Of a stretch of 64,000 nucleotides of DNA, positions 62,195-64,000 are shown piece by piece; the first letter of the stretch is position 1, and each line of letters starts with the position of its first letter. The translations under genes were made by a program, and so were the position numbers. The notes under the pieces were generated by a model, which searched no databases, was not told the origin of the DNA, and saw nothing but the letters and a program-made list of their open reading frames with translations. The stretch is from Allolucifera butyrica (GTDB lineage: Bacteria > Bacillota > Negativicutes > Sporomusales > UPPP01). The stretch lies in assembly GCF_900476375.1 (NCBI RefSeq), contig NZ_UPPP01000133.1, positions 1-64,000 on the forward strand, given 5' to 3'.

Positions 62195-62223
62195 CAAAAC
62201 CGCCCGCAATTTTTGCAGGCGGC
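62195..62223 (-). terminator. Terminator of the hydrogenase gene
   Basis: Minus-strand GCCGCCTGCA-AAAAT-TGCGGGCGGT, then TTTGC, 12 bases after the stop. Confidence 0.75.
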
Positions 62224-62234
62224 CTTGCCGTCAT

Positions 62235-63968
62235 TTACTTTTCAATTGTTTTGCTGCGCGGCGTATATTGTGTGTGCAGCAGCCGGTGGGAGCGATGTCC
62301 CAGAGGATAGCCAAGGAACTCGGCATACAGTTGTTTTACCACCGGGTTTTCATGGGATTTCCGCAGCGGCATTTGCGCATCCGCCGTATAAATGCCGGCC
62401 ATCCGTTTTTGCCGGGTTTCCGCCGTGTTGGGAAGCGGCTGCCCCCCGCCGCCGAGACAGCCGCCCGGACAACACATAACTTCAATAAAGTGGTATTGAG
62501 ATGGACCGGTTCGTAATTGGTCCATCAGGATTTTGGCATTGGCCAGCCCGTTGGCGACCGCCACATTCAGACGGGTACCAGCTAAATCCACCGTGGCTTC
62601 TTTAATGCCCTGCAGACCGCGGACTGCCTCAAATTCCAGGGTTGGCAGCTCTTGTTCCGTAATAATTTCATAAACCGTGCGCAACGCCGCTTCCATTACG
62701 CCGCCGCTGGCGCCGAAGAGGACCCCCGCCCCGCTGGCAATGCCGAAAGGCAGGTCATACTCTTCCTCCGGCAGTTCCGGCAGGTTTATCCCACATTCCT
62801 TCAACATGCGACCCAGTTCCCGGGTCGTTAAGACTGCGTCCACATCCCGGCAGCCGCCGGCGGCCATTTCCGGCCGGCCCATTTCAAATTTTTTCGCCGT
62901 ACAGGGCATTACGGAAACGACGTAAATCTCTTCGGCGGACAGGCCGTATTTTTTGGCATAATAGGTTTTGGCCAAGGCCCCAAACATTTGCTGCGGCGAT
63001 TTGCAGGTCGACAAATGAGGCAGATATTCGGGATAAAAATGTTCCACATATTTAATCCATCCCGGACTGCAGGAAGTAATCATCGGCAGGACTCCGCCCT
63101 TTTGAATCCGGTCAATTAATTCGCTGCCTTCTTCCAGAATAGTAAGATCCGCCGTAAAATCCGTATCAAACACTTTGGCAAAGCCCAGACGGCGAAGGGC
63201 TGCCACCAGTTTTCCCGTAGCCACCGTACCTGGTTCCAATCCAAACGGTTCGCCAATAGAAACTCTTACGGCAGGTGCAACCTGAACGACCACATGTTTG
63301 CGGCGGTCACTCAGGGCAGTCCACACATCCTGGGTAGAGTCCTTCTCGGTAAGCGCTCCCGTAGGACATACCGTTACGCATTGGCCGCACAGTGTGCAGG
63401 CAACATTGCTAAGAGGCTGATGCAGGGCCGGCGCGATGGAGGAATAAAACCCGCGGTCCATAGGCGCGAGAGCCGCTACACCCTGTATTTGCCGGCACAC
63501 ACTCTGGCAGCGCCGGCAAAGAATGCATTTGTTGGCGTCGCGGACAATGGCCGCCGTCGACGTATCGGGCAGAAAACTGGTTTTCGCCCCCTGATAGTGG
63601 ATTTGCCGCAACCCCAATTCCGCAGCGAGATTCTGCAGCTCGCAGTTTTGGTTGCGCACACAGGTCAGGCAATCTTCCGGGTGGTTCGATAAAATCAATT
63701 CCACTACGGTACGGCGGGCATCCCGGACCCGGCTGTTGTTGGTATATACAGCCATATTTTCCGCCACCGGGGTTACACAGGCGGCTTGCAGCGTCTTAGC
63801 CCCCGCAACCTCCACGACGCAAACCCGGCAGGCGCCAATCGCGTTAATCTCTTTCAAATAACACAAGGTGGGGATACGGATTCCAATTTGTTGGGCCGCT
63901 TCCAGAATTGTCGTCCCCGGGGGGACGGTTACCTTACAGTCATTAATCGTCAGGTGGACAGGCTCCAT
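62235..63968 (-). CDS. hydA: [FeFe]-hydrogenase, NAD-linked group A catalytic subunit
   Basis: 577 residues. From the N-terminus: a [2Fe-2S] domain (Cys36, 47, 50, 64), a His-Cys3 cluster site (NHPEDCLTCVRNQNC), two [4Fe-4S] motifs (CILCRRCQSVC, CTLCGQCVTVC), then the H-cluster domain with ITSCSPGW, VMPCTAKKFE and VMCCPGGCLGGGGQ. It makes or oxidises hydrogen, normally in a multi-subunit NAD(H)-linked complex. AAGGAGGG precedes the ATG. The NuoF-like partner gene is expected upstream, beyond the window edge. Confidence 0.95.
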   Translation of the reverse strand: MEPVHLTINDCKVTVPPGTTILEAAQQIGIRIPTLCYLKEINAIGACRVCVVEVAGAKTLQAACVTPVAENMAVYTNNSRVRDARRTVVELILSNHPEDCLTCVRNQNCELQNLAAELGLRQIHYQGAKTSFLPDTSTAAIVRDANKCILCRRCQSVCRQIQGVAALAPMDRGFYSSIAPALHQPLSNVACTLCGQCVTVCPTGALTEKDSTQDVWTALSDRRKHVVVQVAPAVRVSIGEPFGLEPGTVATGKLVAALRRLGFAKVFDTDFTADLTILEEGSELIDRIQKGGVLPMITSCSPGWIKYVEHFYPEYLPHLSTCKSPQQMFGALAKTYYAKKYGLSAEEIYVVSVMPCTAKKFEMGRPEMAAGGCRDVDAVLTTRELGRMLKECGINLPELPEEEYDLPFGIASGAGVLFGASGGVMEAALRTVYEIITEQELPTLEFEAVRGLQGIKEATVDLAGTRLNVAVANGLANAKILMDQLRTGPSQYHFIEVMCCPGGCLGGGGQPLPNTAETRQKRMAGIYTADAQMPLRKSHENPVVKQLYAEFLGYPLGHRSHRLLHTQYTPRSKTIEK

Positions 63969-63981
63969 GCTTCATCCCTCC

Positions 63982-64000
63982 TTAATCCCGTACGTCGCAG
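63982..64000 (-). CDS. End of the gene upstream of hydA
   Basis: One frame reads CDVRD-stop 13 bases before hydA. That is too short to identify. From the usual gene order it could be the NuoF-like subunit of the same hydrogenase. Confidence 0.3.

Overview
The window reads as chromosome of an anaerobic, fermentative, outer-membrane-bearing Firmicute, most likely the Sporomusa/Pelosinus side of the Negativicutes. This is inferred from gene content, not from a database match. Firmicute-type features (strong Shine-Dalgarno sites, a LytS/LytTR pair, EutV/EutW antitermination, intrinsic terminators) sit beside features of a diderm cell (RND efflux with a membrane-fusion adaptor, lambda-like siphophage tail genes). 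A Na+-translocating decarboxylase, a glycyl-radical enzyme and an [FeFe]-hydrogenase point to anaerobic life. Almost every gene lies on the minus strand; only metA and one small orphan are on the plus strand.

1-12.1 kb: a decarboxylation module (Na+-pump beta subunit, a small OadG-like subunit, the MmdA carboxyltransferase, an MFS carrier and a family III CoA-transferase), a LytS/LytTR two-component pair, and a TetR-adaptor-RND efflux operon with two matching palindromic operators. 12.1-13.2 kb: metA with its own promoter and leader hairpin. 13.2-21 kb: a compact ethanolamine locus (eutW, eutV, a 61-residue membrane peptide, a permease, eutA, eutB, eutC) with three terminator leaders of the kind EutV acts on, and no microcompartment genes.

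21.2-39.4 kb: an accessory region. It holds a lambda-like tail module (M, L, K, a truncated J start, tail terminator, tail tube, an I-J fusion, three fibre genes sharing one N-terminus, fibre assembly genes, a GH25 lysin and a spanin-like protein). No capsid, portal, terminase, integrase or tape-measure gene is visible. Next to it are two tandem toxin-like genes with a nearly identical 217-residue N-terminus and unrelated C-termini, each followed by a candidate immunity gene. A small sigma/LuxR-like regulator lies at the upstream end. A bipartite motif with fixed spacing (CCTARCC-N15-TGTACGGATWAR) occurs four times on the minus strand, upstream of the regulator, a small gene and both toxins, each time followed by a terminator or strong hairpin. 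This self-contained regulon with a duplicated toxin cassette is the most unusual content of the window.

39.8-64 kb: carbon metabolism. An XRE-cupin regulator precedes hypE and hypD (trans-4-hydroxy-L-proline dehydratase). Then come kduI-kduD-kdgT (pectin-derived uronates), an IclR regulator with palindromic sites, a lone modA, and an 11-gene sugar operon (LacI regulator, isomerase, split transketolase, Sde182-like secreted protein, glycerol-kinase-like FGGY kinase, ribose-type ABC importer with DUF2291, FucU-type mutarotase). The operon gives a complete path from sugar uptake to transketolase cleavage. Pentose or apiose from plant material is a reasonable guess for its substrate, given the neighbouring kdu genes. 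The window ends in an NADH-type [FeFe]-hydrogenase subunit. No rRNA, tRNA or CRISPR array was found.
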